Shown: positions 21,975 through 33,701, counted from the first letter of the stretch. The stretch is 64,000 bases of DNA from Ilex aquifolium (GCA_951799425.1 OX637401.1:31607780-31671779); one strand, 5' to 3'. The notes: a model not told the origin generated them from the sequence alone. Numbers and translations are program-made.

Positions 21975-24149
21975 TTGTCTAAAGTACCTTTAGACAATGA
22001 TGATGATAAGTATTTTCTTTTGGGAGCCTCTCAGAGCCCCGAGCAGCGAAATGAGCTTGTATCACTACTGAGGGAATATGCCGACGTCTTCGCTTGGACG
22101 ACATATGAAATGCCTAGCGTGCCGCCCGAAGTGGCATGTCACCAGCTGAATGTTGACCCTAGCTTTAGGCTAGTCAAACAAAAACTTAGGAGGTCAGCAC
22201 CACAACATCAGGAAGCAGTGAAGGAAGAGGTGGCACGGTTGTTGGAGTCCCAGATCATCAAGGAGGTTCAATACCCTACCTGGCTGTCAAACACCGTCGT
22301 GGTCAAGAAGAAAAATGGGAAGTGGAGAGTTTGTGTTGACTTCACCAACCTTAACAAAGCATGTCTGAAAGACAATTTTCCTTTACTGAAGATAGATCAG
22401 TTGGTTGACGTAACCGCCGGTCATGAGCGAATGAGCTTCCTGGATGCCTATAGGGGATATCATCAGATCGCCCTTGCCGAACAAGATCAAGAAAAGACTG
22501 CTTTTATAACACCTAAGGGAATACTGTTATAAGGTAATGCCCTTTGAGTTAAAGAATGCTGGAGCGACCTATCAGAGGTTGGTAACAAAAATGTTTTCCC
22601 ACATGCTGGGCAACACCATGGAAGTCCACATAGATGATATGGTGGTTAAAGGTACAAGGGCCACCAGTCATTGCTTTGACTTGAGGAACACATTCGACAT
22701 ACTTCAGAGATACAGAATGAAGCTGAATGCCTCAAAATGTGCGTTCAGGGTAGGCTCGGGAAAGTTTCTTGGGTTTCTGGTTACCCACCGTGGAGTCGAG
22801 GTGAATCCCGATCAAGTAAAGGCAATTGCAGAACTACAATTACCTCGGACAGTGAAGGAAGTACAAAGACTAACTGGAATGACAGCCGCGCTCGGAAGAT
22901 TTATATCCCGAGCCTCAGATAAATACAAACCTTTCTTCCAATCAATCAAAGGAAAAAAGGGTGTGATATGGAATCAGGAGTGCGAAGAAGCATTTATGAA
23001 TTTGAAGGCATACTTGGCCTCCCCACTAATTTTGACAACACCGCTGCTCGAGGAACGTCTTTCCTCTACCTAGCCGTGTCCGAGCACGCGGTGAGTAGGG
23101 CTCTGATGAGAAATGATCGTGCAAAATTAAGCCCCGTATACTATGTGAGCAAGATGCTCTTGGATGCTGAATAAAGGTATACGTTGTTGAAAAAACTCGC
23201 TCTTGCCTTGGTAAGCTCGGTTAGGAAACTAAGACATTACTTCCAGGCACACCAAATCGTAGTGTTTACCGACCAGCCATTGAAAGCTCTATTTCGGAAG
23301 GCATATCGATCAGGGCGCATCGCTAAATGGGCGGTGGAGCTCGGGGTGTTCGATATTGTGTTTGAACTAAGAACCGCAATCAAATGACAGGTGGTGACAA
23401 ATTTTATTGCTGAATTCCAACCTAAGAATAGCTCTGGACCGAATCACAAGCATAGCAATGCTGACAAGCCAGAGCTCAAGGGAAAATGGAGGTTATTTGT
23501 AGATGGATCCTCTAATCAGAAAGAAGCAGGCATTGGCCTCATATTAGAGAGTCCGGAAGGGTATGTTCTGGAAAAAGCTATCAGGCTCAGTTTTTAAGCA
23601 TCGAACAACGAACCAGAGTACGAGGCCCTAATAGCAGAAGCAAAGCTCGCAACAAAATTGGGAGTAAGGGAGCTCGAGATATTTTCTGATTCATAACTGG
23701 TGGTGAATCAGATAATAGGGGAGTACACGGTGAAAGATGAAATAATGGTAGCATATCATGCTGCTGCAGAAAAAGAGTTAAGCCGAATACTGAAATTTTC
23801 AATTCAACAGGTCGGTAGAACAAGAAACGTCCACGTAGATGCCTTGGCATCATTAGCTTCTGCCATCGATCAGAAAATTGAGAGAACCATCACTGTTGAA
23901 TTTTTGCCCGAACCAAGCATTTTCCCTGAAAGTTCAGAAGAGGTTTTATCTGGAGAACTAGAACCAAGCTGGATGGACGGGATCATCGCCTTTTTGAAAA
24001 GTGGAGACTTGCCCGAGGATAAGAAGGAAGCCCACAAACTACAACTGAAGGCAGCCAGATTTTGGTTATCTCCAAAGGATGAGCTTTATCGACGTTCGTT
24101 CGTTCGGAGGCCCTTACTTGAAATGTGTGCATCCCAAATTATTCACTGA
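21975..24149 (+). pseudogene. Retrotransposon reverse transcriptase, RNase H and second RNase H, interrupted
   Basis: RT begins with LRREYADVFAW-like text and has KKKNGKWRVCVDFTNLNKAC, then FLDAYRGYHQI, then after a frame change near 22532 the catalytic IDDMVVKG (Asp-Asp pair). A classic RNase H part (SPVYYVSKML, then HYFQAHQIVVFTDQPL) is split by stops near 23060, 23171 and 23385. A second RNase H, starting WRLFVDGSSNQKEAGIGLIL near 23482, has stops at 23595 and 23694 and ends with NVHVDALASLAS. The second RNase H is the diagnostic feature for the Tat lineage. Confidence 0.85.
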
Positions 24150-25209
24150 CTTTTTATCCGAAATTCATGAGGGGAGTTACGACGCTCATACTGGTGGAAG
24201 ATCCCTAGTTCACCGAGCTATTTCCCAGGGGTTCTGGTGGCCGTACATGCAGAAGGATGCTCAACATTTTGTTAGGCGGTGTGAGAAGTGTCAGAAATTC
24301 TCACCAATACCGAGAAGACCTGCCCAAGAGTTGCTTCCATTGGCTAGTCCATGGCCCTTTGCACAGTGGGGGCTGGATATAGTTGGACCCCTACCTCAGG
24401 CCCTTGGGAATAAACGTTTCCTTCTTATGGCAACAGACTACTTCACAAAATGGGTAGAGGTCGAGCCCCTAGCTAACTTCAGAGATACAGACACAAGGAA
24501 ATTTGTGTGAAAAAGAATTACCACCAGGTTCGGAATCCCTAATGCCCTCGTGTCCGATAATGGGACTCAATTCGATAGTGGCCCCTTCAGAGCTTTTTGT
24601 CAGCAGTATGACATCCGGAATCACTACTCGACCTCAGCTTACCCTCAGAGTAATGGGCAAGCAGAGATCTCCAACAAAACGATCCTGGATGGTATTAAGA
24701 AAAGGCTGGAGGATGCCAAAGGAATGTGGGTAGAAGAGCTGTTGAGCGTTCTGTGGACTTACCGAACCACACCTCGGCGCTCGACTGGAGAAACCTCGTT
24801 CGCACTAACCTACGGAATGGAGGCAGTAATCCCACTAGAGATTGGTTTGCCGACCTTAAGGGCCGAGCTTGTTGAAGACGGAAATAATGATTCCGTCATT
24901 ACTCGGGACCTTGACTTAGTTGAAGAAAAAAAAGAGCAAGCAACAATTCAGATGGCTTCTTATTGGCAGTAGATGTCTAGAGCTTACAACAAGAAGGTTA
25001 ATCCTCGAGCCTTTGCCCTTGGAGACTTGGTCCTTAGGCGCGTTCTGGGATCAGCTAAGAACCCAGCGCATGGAAAGCTTGGAGCCAATTGGAAGGGCCG
25101 TACATAGTAGCCCGAGTAGGGGGTAGTGGGTATTATGAACTCGAAACTTTGGACCATAAAACGGTACCACGCCCCTGGAACTCTACCAACCTAAGAAAGT
25201 TCTATTTCT
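24150..25209 (+). pseudogene. Retrotransposon integrase, interrupted
   Basis: The HHCC zinc-binding region (HRAISQGFWWPYM, then CEKCQKF) is followed by the catalytic core: GLDIVGPLP (first Asp), VSDNGTQFDS (second Asp), then NGQAEISNKTILDGIKKRL (Glu). The C-terminal part (YNKKVNPRAFALGDLVLRR, then a GP-Y/F-type module with NLRKFYF) follows. Breaks include a frame change near 24149, a stop at 24508 and a stop near 24970. No chromodomain is seen, in line with the Tat group. Confidence 0.85.
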
Positions 25210-25576
25210 AAAAAGTACCTTTTTGGGATATGAACTCTGAAGTGGCTTCGGGAAAATAAGGGTGCCCCTTATCGTAAAATTCAACAAGATTGATTTAGTC
25301 TTTGCAATGTACTGACAAAAGTTCTTAATAAAAATTCTTATGATACATCTTTTGATCTCTTACCGAATTCGTCCTACTGCTAAAGTAGGGAAGCAAAAAA
25401 TCTTGATAGAAGTGTAAACTTAAATCAGGCGCAGCCACCCGATCAAGTCCAGTCCCTCATCTAGTCATGACGATGTAAGCTGAATGAGATGGATTTAAGC
25501 CCGATTAGATCGGAGGATCGGTGCGGGGTAGAAACAGTCTCTGAAAATGCCCAAGAGGTTAGAGTCTAACTCTACG

Positions 25577-26370
25577 CCGAGCTCATTGAAGAAAGGCCGA
25601 ACTGGGCCATAACTTCTAGAGCTCGAATTTTTCTAAGTGTAAAAAAGGTCCCCTATGATGGGACCGAGCTCACTGAAAAAGGCATGAACTGGTCTATAAC
25701 TTCTAGAGCACAAATTTTTTTAAGTGTAAAAAATGTCCCCTATGATGGGACCGAGCTCATTGAAGAGGGGTCGAACTGGGCCATAACTTCTAGAGCTTAA
25801 ATTTTTCTAAATATAAAAAAGGTCTCCTATGATTGGACCGAGCTCATTGAAGAGGGGCTGAACTGGTCCATAACTTCTAGAACTCAAATTTTTCTAAGTG
25901 TAAAAAAAGTCCCATATGATGGGACCGAGCTCACTGAAAAGGGGCGGAACTGGGCCATAACTTCTAGAGCTTAAATTTTTCTAAGTGTAAAAAAGATCCC
26001 CTATGATGGGACCGAGCTCACTGAAGAGGGGCTGTAAAAAAGGTCCCCTATGATAGGACCGAGCTCACTGAAGAGGGGCTGTAAAAAATGTCCCCTATGA
26101 TAGGACCGAGCTCACTGAAGAGGGGCCGAACTGGTCTATAACTTCTAGAGCTTAAATTTTTCTAAGTGTAAAAAAAGGTCTCATATGATGGGATTGAGCT
26201 CACTGAAGAGGGGCCAAACTGGGCCATAACTTCTAGAGCTTAATTTTTTCTAAATATAAAAAAGGTCCCTTATGATTGGATCAAGTTCATTGAAGAAGGG
26301 ACGAACTGGGTCATAACTTCTAGAGCTTAAAATTTTTTCTAAGTATAATAATTCTCTATGTTGGACCGAG
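25577..26370 (+). repeat. ~87-bp tandem array inside the retrotransposon
   Basis: The landmark ACCGAGCTCA recurs at about 25577, 25663, 25751, 25838, 25924, 26012, 26059, 26105, 26193 and 26280. Spacing is 86-88 bases, except for two short units of 46-47 bases near 26012-26105. Each full unit also has CATAACTTCTAGAGCT and CCCCTATGATGGGACC. Arrays in this position, between integrase and the 3' LTR, are typical of Tat elements and can seed satellite DNA. Confidence 0.9.
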
Positions 26371-26589
26371 TTTAAAGTAAAGAAAAATAGAGGCCACACG
26401 GACTTGGGCAATCCCTTATAAACATAGAAGTAAAGAGAAAGTGAAAACGCGGAGAACCAGGAAATGAAACTTTCATTATACTTCAAAAAATTACACCATT
26501 CCAAAAAAAAAAAAAATAATTCAGGCGTTTACATCAAAAAGTTCAGAAATTTTCTAAGTATTTTCAGAAGTTCTGAGTATTTTCAAGCA

Positions 26590-28556
26590 GATGGAGGCTT
26601 GGAAGAGCTGGGAAGAGAATGGCGAGAAAAAAGCTCAGACACTAGAGGCACCCCAGCAACAGTCAGGGCGGCATGCCGACCCTTGTTGAAATGTGTCTTC
26701 TATAATATTGGGATCTGCAGAACCAAATCATTCTTCGCCTTCTTCATCCCTTCATCATATGCAGAATATTCTCTATCCTTTGCCTCAGCCTTGAACTTGT
26801 CAAACTCTTCCAAAAGACTAGCATAGTCGAGCTGTGATTAAGAGAGTTCAACATTCGCTTCGTACTCGGACTCTTTCAACTGCTCAATCTCTGCAGAAAG
26901 TTTCTTATTCTCCTCGGTCAGGCTATGCATTTGAGCCTGTAAAACTAGAACTTCCTCGTAGAGCTTGGCGTACTCCTCGTCCATAGATTCCTTCTTGGCC
27001 AATGCTGAAACTCGGGCATGGATAACATCTTTCATGGCCTTGTCTTTCCGGGCTATCCTAGCCCCTACTTCATGAACCTTTTGAAGTCCCTTCAAGATTA
27101 AAGAAAGAAACTTAAACAGATTGCTACAAAGGAAAAAAAGGAACGAGTTTTATACCAAAACCATATGCTGGATTGCTTGGCGAGCAACTTCATCATCGGA
27201 CAAGGCCTCATTCGCGGCTAAGTCCCGAGGCAAAATCACCCTCTAGCAATTCCTATAGCAACATTAAAATCTTCAATTGCAGAATCTTTCACAGTAATCT
27301 CTCTCCTTTTTGCTTTGAGGACAGGACGGAAATGAGGATTAGCAGGAGCTGCTTCAGACTCTACAACTTTGCGTCTTTTTGGGGCAGGGTCTTCGAAAAG
27401 TTCAAAAACTAAATCAACTTGGTTGTCGGGGGAATGAACAGAAATTGGAGGATCGAGCTCAGCAAGACCAAAAGATTCTATGGCCCGAACCAAATCAACA
27501 GGTTCACCTTCTGGTAGAACCATATTGTTTTGCTCAGGAGCTACTTCCTCAACATTGACTTAGGCAGTAAGCTCCTCCACAAGTCTAGGATTAGAAAGAG
27601 AAGGAGGATCAAGGGGTACTGTTGACTTGACAAGAACGGTTGGCTCAACAGTCGATAAAAAATCAAGAAAATTCTTAACCGTCATATTTCTGTTGGAAGT
27701 ATCAGTCGCAGGGTGTTTGCGTTGGCGAGGCGTTTGTTCCCGAGCCGATTGGATAGCCTAGCGATCTTCAGCAAGGGCTGCAATAGGCCGAGGCGGAACA
27801 ACAATGAAAGACATGTATGTTGGGGTATAGCCGAGCTAGGTATGAGCAGCACAACAAAAAAACGATTCATTGTAGCTCCATACTTTTTTGAGCTCGTCTA
27901 TCTTGACTGCACTCTCAGGGACTCTCCCCTTCACAGTCTCGCCTTCAGACAAAAGATAGCATAAGTCAAAGACAGTGAATGAATAAAACTAAGATGAAAG
28001 AGTAAAAAAGACAATCACCTGGTGCGCCTTCTTCGTAGGGACAACGATAAGAAGGAGTGGCACTAGCAGCATACTCCCAGTTTCCAGAAACAAAGACCAC
28101 ATCATTCTCGTGGCCTTTGTTTGAGTCTGGAAGATGAGTCACTAAATAACGATCATTCTTTCTCACAGCAAGGTAGTAATTGTCTCCCGTTGGTTTGATG
28201 ATGTAATAGTACAAGATCTCTCGTAAACCAAGGCTCAAGTTCAGAAGCCTGTTTAGAGCAGCTACACCCATCACTATCCTGAAGAAGTTGGGGCAGCATT
28301 GGATGGGGCACAACTTCATTGCTGATAGCACCCAGAGAAGTAGAAGGTCTAGGGAAAAACGAACCCCACCTTCTGTTATTGCTCGTGTGTGAATGGGGAT
28401 GCTTTCCCTGGTACCTATTAAGGGCTCATCGCTACCAGTAACTCGAATATCCACATCATTAGGAATATTGTACTTTGATTTGAAAGCTGGAACTTCAGAA
28501 GGTAGTAAAGGAGCCATGACGTAGAAGAAAGCGAAGAATACAAGAGGACAGTTCAT
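26590..28556 (-). pseudogene. Antisense gene of the Tat retrotransposon, decayed
   Basis: On the strand opposite to gag-pol, a frame starts at 28556, or more plausibly at the internal ATG at 28517. It runs through KSKYNIPNDVDIRV, IHTRAITEGGVRFSLDLLLL and VVFVSGNWEYA to EEGAP, where a GTGATT donor-like site (28021) suggests an intron. Coding-like text resumes as ETVKGRVPESAVKIDELKKV near 27930-27860, then VRAIESFGLAELDPP and PAPKRRKVVE, and ends in a coiled coil (27095-26700; LTEENKKLSAEIEQLKES). Stops near 27830, 27770 and 27560 break it. Such antisense frames are known in Tat elements (Grande and relatives) and are often labelled plant transposon proteins; their function is unknown. Confidence 0.7.
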
Positions 28557-28630
28557 AGGAGAAAGAAGGGTTTTGTGAAGAAAAAGACAGAAAAGTTCGT
28601 TTAAAAGAAAAAGCGAAGTTCAAGAGCCAA

Positions 28631-28640
28631 TATTTAAATA
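28631..28640 (-). promoter_or_regulatory. TATA box candidate for the antisense gene
   Basis: TATTTAAATA lies 75 bp upstream of the first minus-strand ATG (28556) and 114 bp upstream of the second (28517). It sits outside the 3' LTR, so the antisense gene would have its own promoter. Confidence 0.4.
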
Positions 28641-28747
28641 CAGAACCAGCCGCCAAAACAGAGAGGGGATGTCCCAAAAGTACGAACAATGATGGATTTG
28701 GGGGCATGAAACGACTGACAGAAAAAAAAACGTATGTCAGACGTTTC

Positions 28748-28758
28748 CTGGGGGCAAA
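28748..28758 (+). promoter_or_regulatory. Polypurine tract of the retrotransposon
   Basis: CTGGGGGCAAA stands immediately before the TG that opens the proposed 3' LTR. This is the expected place for plus-strand priming, and G-rich tracts of this form are common in Tat-type elements. Confidence 0.5.
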
Positions 28759-29371
28759 TGAAGGGGGTGACTCCTTTTATTACACGTGTAATTACATTAA
28801 ATGATACCACGTGAAGCTGACAAGACTAGCCATGTGAGAAAGACATCATCAGACTCAGGCATCAGAAGGCAACCGAGCTATTGAGAGAGCTTGGGAAGGA
28901 GGGGATGAGCTCGGCCCTCATGTGGACCGAGCTGTTTCAAACAGTAGACTTGGTGCTAAGAAAATGCCTATAATTCAGACATAATGGTCAAACAAATGAG
29001 CATGATCGTAGGCTCAGTAGAAGGAATTTCTAGAGAGATCTCAACAACTTCCTGAACAGAATCACCTAATTGAAGGAAGATGTGCCACCTTGAATAAAAA
29101 ATCATGGAAATCCTAACTAAGCAAAGTCCTATAAAAAGCACAAGGAGCCAGGGTGAAAGGTACGATGAACTCTCATTGTCTTCTTGCAATTGACCCAGTT
29201 TCATTACTGACTTAAGCATTGGAGTGTCTTCGATCGAAGCATTTCGATCTTGAGCAGTTTGTTCATTTTGCAGGAAGGGAAGACTGGGAGGTCAAGTTCT
29301 GAGCTTACTTTTATCAAGAAACATCCATTATTTATTCCTGTAGGAGGTATCCTCAATTTTTGCCTCTTACA
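28759..29371 (+). repeat. 3' LTR, full length (~613 bp)
   Basis: It begins TGAAGGGGGTGAC after the polypurine tract and ends CTCTTACA. The inner 353 bases (29019-29371) match the 5' LTR, including TATAAAAAG near 29131 and the GACTTAAGCATTGGAGTG block. The outer start is inferred from the TG and the polypurine tract, because the 5' LTR lacks this part. Confidence 0.75.
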
Positions 29372-29690
29372 TATACATTAATTTCATATATAAATATAAT
29401 GGTAAAATATGTATTTATATTTTTTCTAAAAAAAAAATTAAAATTAAAGATTTTAAAAAATAAAAAATAATTTTTTCCATCTTATCAAACACAAAAAAAA
29501 AAAAAATCAATATTTCCTATTTTCTATCCCTCTTATCGAACACACAAAAAAAAAAATCAATATTTCCTACTTTCTATCCCTCTTATCAAACACAAAGGAG
29601 AGAATAAAGAATTTTGCCTTTGAAAGATGAAAAGTGTATCACTTATACTTTCTATCAATCCATTTTTTCATCCACCTTATCAAACCGATA
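29372..29690 (+). repeat. Dispersed AT-rich repeat, 3' half only
   Basis: It matches the second half of the repeat at 30490-30945, from TATACATTAATTT through AAATATGTATTTAT, CTTATCAAACACA, AAAGTGTATCACTT and CACTTTCTAT. It begins exactly where the retrotransposon ends, so the retrotransposon was inserted into this repeat. The first half is not found on the other side. A CTATCCCTCTTATC block inside is duplicated in tandem near 29525 and 29574. Confidence 0.65.
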
Positions 29691-30151
29691 ATAAAAAAAT
29701 TATGTTAAGGTTGCTTATCCTAAAGAGACAGTGGGACTTTCATCAGTGGTTGTGGATGACACGTGAGACCTGTCTCTCAGCGGCGCCATGACCCACCTGA
29801 CCTGAGGGGGCACAGGGACAGCAGCGGTGATGGTGTGGGGGTGGGTGATGTGGGCGTGGGTTAACCAGTATAATCAATTGGAATTGGATGGACTTGGTGG
29901 AGGTTTTGAATAGCGACACTTGGGATGACCACACACCATATTGCACGTACAGGGGAGGGCTTCAAAGTCAGCAAAAGTGACACCACATTTTCTGAAGGTA
30001 TTCAATCTTATACATTTTTTCATGCGCACAACACTAGAATCCACATGCACCCATGTGCCTCATTTAAGCCTATCTTTTCAGTTCTCAGTCCCCCATTTGA
30101 ATTTTATTCCTAATCATCTGATTTAGAATGGTACTGTGTGTGTATATATAT
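29691..30151. other. Spacer with a GC-rich patch, no gene
   Basis: A G+C-rich patch lies at about 29755-29865 (contains CTCTCAGCGGCGCCATG). It contains no frame I recognise and no RNA gene. The rest is ordinary spacer. Confidence 0.4.
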
Positions 30152-30157
30152 ATATAC

Positions 30158-30159
<2 letters not shown>

Positions 30160-30198
<39 letters not shown>
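30160..30198 (+). repeat. GA microsatellite
   Basis: About nineteen uninterrupted GA units follow a TG/TA tract at about 30133-30158. Confidence 0.9.
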
Positions 30199-30203
<5 letters not shown>

Positions 30204-30489
30204 TGTGGGGCTAGAGATGGGGGGGTGATGGAAAAAGGAGGGGCAACAGTTTTTGGGTGTGCACATCCAATGCTAGTTATTCAGTCTCAAAGTGGACATA
30301 AAACAGTTTTGAGAATGGCCACTTCTGCCATTGCTGTAAGGACTAAGGACATTCATGTCACCTTCTTTAACGCACACGTTACACTCCTTGAATAATCCAA
30401 GCCAGAGACAAAATTAGGGATGAAAGAAAATAATTAGTAGAAGTTAGAACTACCGATGAATAAATCCAACACCTTTCCGGTTTTATTTT

Positions 30490-30945
30490 AGAGGAATCTT
30501 TGGTAAGTGCATAATATTTCGTTTGCTACAATAAAAAAATGAAATGATGAAATGTTAAAGGGATAGATAAAACATTATATTTAATAAAGAATGATAGAAA
30601 AGTGGATGGATGAGTTTTCCTTCCAACTCATTAAAATTAATCCCTCTAAAATTAGGTGAAAAAGTAGATGAAAAGTTATTTATGTGTGTTGAAATGTATA
30701 TTATTTGTCTACATATCATTTGATATATACATATATCATATTTATTAATTACATATTATGTATACATTAATTTTATACATAGATATAATGTTAAAATATG
30801 TATTTATAATAAAAAAATTATTATTTTTTCATCTTACCAAACACACAAAAAGAGGGAAAGAAATATTCCTCCATTGAATGCTAGAAAGTGTATCACTTCC
30901 ACTTTCTATTCTTCTATTTTTTCATCTACCCTACCAAACGGACCA
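30490..30945 (+). repeat. Dispersed AT-rich repeat, full copy
   Basis: This is the most complete copy in the window. It contains AAAAGTAGATGAAAAGTTAT, GTGTTGAAATGTATATTATT, ATTATGTATACATTAAT, CATCTTACCAAACACAC and GAAAGTGTATCACTTCC. It is related to 29372-29690 (half copy) and, inverted, to 46625-47090. It has no coding frame. The repeated 'accaaac' ends in both orientations suggest a foldback DNA element. Confidence 0.6.
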
Positions 30946-30968
30946 TGAAAGTCAAATTTAATTCTAAG

Positions 30969-31185
30969 GGATAACTCAAGTAGTAACAAAGACGAACTGT
31001 AAACCCTAATGTCCTAAGTTCAAATCTTTACAGCTTCTTGGGGCCAGACCACGAAGGATTTATTCTTCACGAATATCATAGTCCCCGCATGGATGACCTA
31101 CTTTTGATCAGACCGGAGAATAAATTAATCGAGATGCATATAAACTTGTTCAAATATTCCTGACTGTTAAAAAAAAAAAAAAAAA
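30969..31185 (+). mobile_element. tRNA-derived SINE, near full length, plus orientation
   Basis: It starts ATAACTCAAGTAGTAAC (box A-like), has AAGTTCAAATCTTTACA about 43 bases later (box B-like), then a body with GATCAGACCGGAGAATAAAT and ends in about 17 A residues. This is the layout of a tRNA-derived SINE. Several related copies lie elsewhere in the window. Confidence 0.6.
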
Positions 31186-32439
31186 GGTCAGATTCATAGT
31201 TTTTGTTTTACGGGAAGGACTTGTATTGTGATTCTTGTTATTATTTATTACTACGAATTTAGTTGGTGTAATAATATAATTAGTAGTAGTTTTCATGACA
31301 GCCCCTGCTATTAATAAGTGTGGTTTCGGGGGCAAGTTTTCATCATTTGAGTAACCATAGCCACTATCACTTGTTCCCTTCAACATATCTTCTACCCACA
31401 AAACATCCAAAACAAGTAAGAAAAAAAATGTTTTATACCTAATAAGTTAATTTGACACACTCCATATGTTTTTTTTTTAGTTTAACGATCAGGAGTATTT
31501 GAAATAGTTTACGCGCATTAAAGATAACAAATGAATTTATTTTTCTTCTCTCTCTCTCACACACACACAAGTCAAGAAAGAACTCCTTACCATTGGATAC
31601 CCATGGGTACTATTCTCTATGTTTCCCATTGGCCTTCTAAATTCTTTTCTTTTATATTTTTGCAGGCCGATCATAATTCTACACTAATTTACATTTCATT
31701 TGATGGTCAGAGACGAATTGAAAACTAAGTTACGATAATTCTAAATAATCTATATATTGTGGCAGTTGAGAGATTACATTGGCTGTTAAAGAAAAATCCA
31801 ACAGCATAGTGGCTTAATAGAAAAGTTAAAAGAGTAGCATCCCTTACCATGTTATTAACCATACAAATGACATCTTAACTTTGTTAGTTTAATCATCACC
31901 TCAAGTTGGACCTATCACCTAACTGGAAAAGAAGACCAGTTGACCAATCAAAAGTAACAAGCACATGGCCAGACATGGACTAAACCATATAGATTTGGTC
32001 CCAAAAATTACTAAAATGTGTGTTTGACGTTTTTAAAAAAGTGCTTGTTTCCAGTTAGCTAAAACTATACGAAATGTATGATAAATGAAGAATATTGTTG
32101 TGGGTTCCACAACATCAAATCAATGTTAGGCCACCATGTGGGTATACATCAAGTAATTCATACTACTTCTAAGTTGGTTGTGGCTATGTAACATCAATGC
32201 CCAAGTGATGATACTTAGCCTAAAGAAGATTTATATCTCTCTCTCTCTCTCTTTCTGATTAACATACAACAGTTTGAGTTATATTACAATTAGGGAAAGG
32301 AAGATTTATTCAAATAATGTTGCCCCATGTAACTTGTAGAAGGTGTTTTAAACCTAACAACCTTAATAATTATTTTCATAAGACTGTGATCATAACATCA
32401 TCATGGTTTGATGTGTTTGATTTGATCAACAAAACGAAA
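31186..32439. other. Intergenic, nothing supported
   Basis: Short CT/CA tracts are near 31545-31568 and a CT tract is near 32236-32251. A minus-strand frame at 31150-31410 overlaps the SINE tail and matches no family I know. Confidence 0.35.
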
Positions 32440-33005
32440 ACATGTGAGATAAAATAAGATTGGATATTGATGGGTCAAGCCCAAATAGCCTAAGTTATGT
32501 AGAAAGTCCAATCTCAATTGAAGAGTCCATCCTTATAAAGGCCTACCAAGCCCGATATGGTCCAAGTCCATCAAAACCCTCTGCTTAACTACGTCATCAA
32601 GAAGGAGAGCATGGGAGCCTTGTCTGCACTACCGAGGAAACAGTCCACCCTCTTCTCATCTTGGACCGAGTCTCATGGAGAGCATCTTAACCACCTTGCA
32701 CGTGGGGAAGAAGTTGTGAGCTCCACCGAGATAGTTGTTTAGTTGCGGTACAGTCGCCCCAACCTGTTAGGGGGTGCCTATAAATTGTAAATCCCACCAC
32801 ACTTGGGGGGCATCATATTCTACAGAGCACAAAACTCATCTCCCTTCTCCAACCTGTAACTCTCCGTTCTCTCCACTCACCGGAGTTAATAAAATACCAG
32901 CAAGCCTTTGCCATTCCAAAGTGGACGTAGTTCGCATTGACCGAACCATTATAAAACCCGTCTCTCTCTACTTTAATTACTACCTTTATTTCTAATTAAT
33001 TGACA
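32440..33005 (+). mobile_element. Probable solo or truncated LTR
   Basis: The stretch reads like an LTR in plus orientation. It opens near TGTGAGATAAAATAAG, has a promoter-like GTGCCTATAAATTG near 32768, an AATAAAAT polyadenylation-type site near 32889, then GTGGACGTAG followed by GACCGAACCATTATAAAACC. That last pairing is common in LTR ends of plant retrotransposons. No internal region or clear target duplication adjoins it. Confidence 0.4.
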
Positions 33006-33701
33006 GGTAGTGTACAAAGTCAATTTGTGTATCATCAGATGTCATACACTAAACTCCTCAAAAAATGATCATACAATCACATCTATCACCATGTCCTCCT
33101 CCTATTAGTTGAGATCGGCGCACCATCATGCTATGAGGTAATACTTATCCATCGAACTCTACAATAACAGTTGCCCCCTTTTTTTCTCTGTGAACCTCGA
33201 AGAAATTAAAACATAAGAAATGTTTACCTTAATTCTATATTTGAATTTGGAATTATGATTGCTCTACTTTTATGGTTCAAACAATGGTTGAGAAGAAGAG
33301 GATAAACAAAAGAAAAGGATAAAGAGATAATGAGAGCATTCCTTAATAAAGAATAACGTTCCCTTGAAGCTCCTTGTAAGTGAAGGTCTTTTGCTAACAA
33401 CATGTCAACATGATTTGTCATATCATTAACTTAATTATTATAACTGATTAGAGAATATTTATGATCGATTACAACATTTATGATCAATTGTGAATTATCT
33501 CATGCTATTGTTACTTCATCTTTAAAATGTATAACTCAACATTAAAAAATAATAACTTCTACTACAGTACCATTTTTTTTTTCCCAATATGATTACCCAA
33601 CTTTAAAGGGTCCATGTTCTTACAAATCTTTTTTCTTATAATAAAATGCCGTATTTTGGTTTTATAAAGTGGGACATTGTGAAGTGATACCATATCAAGG
33701 G
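33006..33701. other. Intergenic, nothing supported
   Basis: AT-rich DNA without a recognisable coding frame, RNA or transposon terminus. Confidence 0.4.

Larger units (their letters stand above)
19220..29371 (+). mobile_element. Decayed Ty3/Gypsy retrotransposon, Tat lineage (~10.2 kb)
   Basis: The order is LTR, primer-binding site, gag, zinc knuckle, protease, RT, RNase H, second RNase H, integrase, tandem array, antisense gene, LTR. The second RNase H between RNase H and integrase, the non-coding 3' region with tandem repeats and the antisense frame are established marks of Tat-type elements (Ogre, Grande, Retand relatives). Every coding domain is broken by stops or frameshifts, so the copy cannot move itself. 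The two LTRs differ at roughly one base in ten by eye, which points to an old insertion. The 5' LTR lacks its first ~260 bases. Confidence 0.9.

Noticed and set aside
29755..29865. GC-rich patch as a possible CpG-island promoter
   Set aside because: Plants lack vertebrate-type CpG islands, and no transcription unit or TATA box is positioned beside it.
31150..31410. Minus-strand frame with the text DVLWVEDMLKGTSDSG
   Set aside because: It overlaps the A-tail of a SINE, ends in a run of phenylalanines encoded by that tail, and has no supporting exon.
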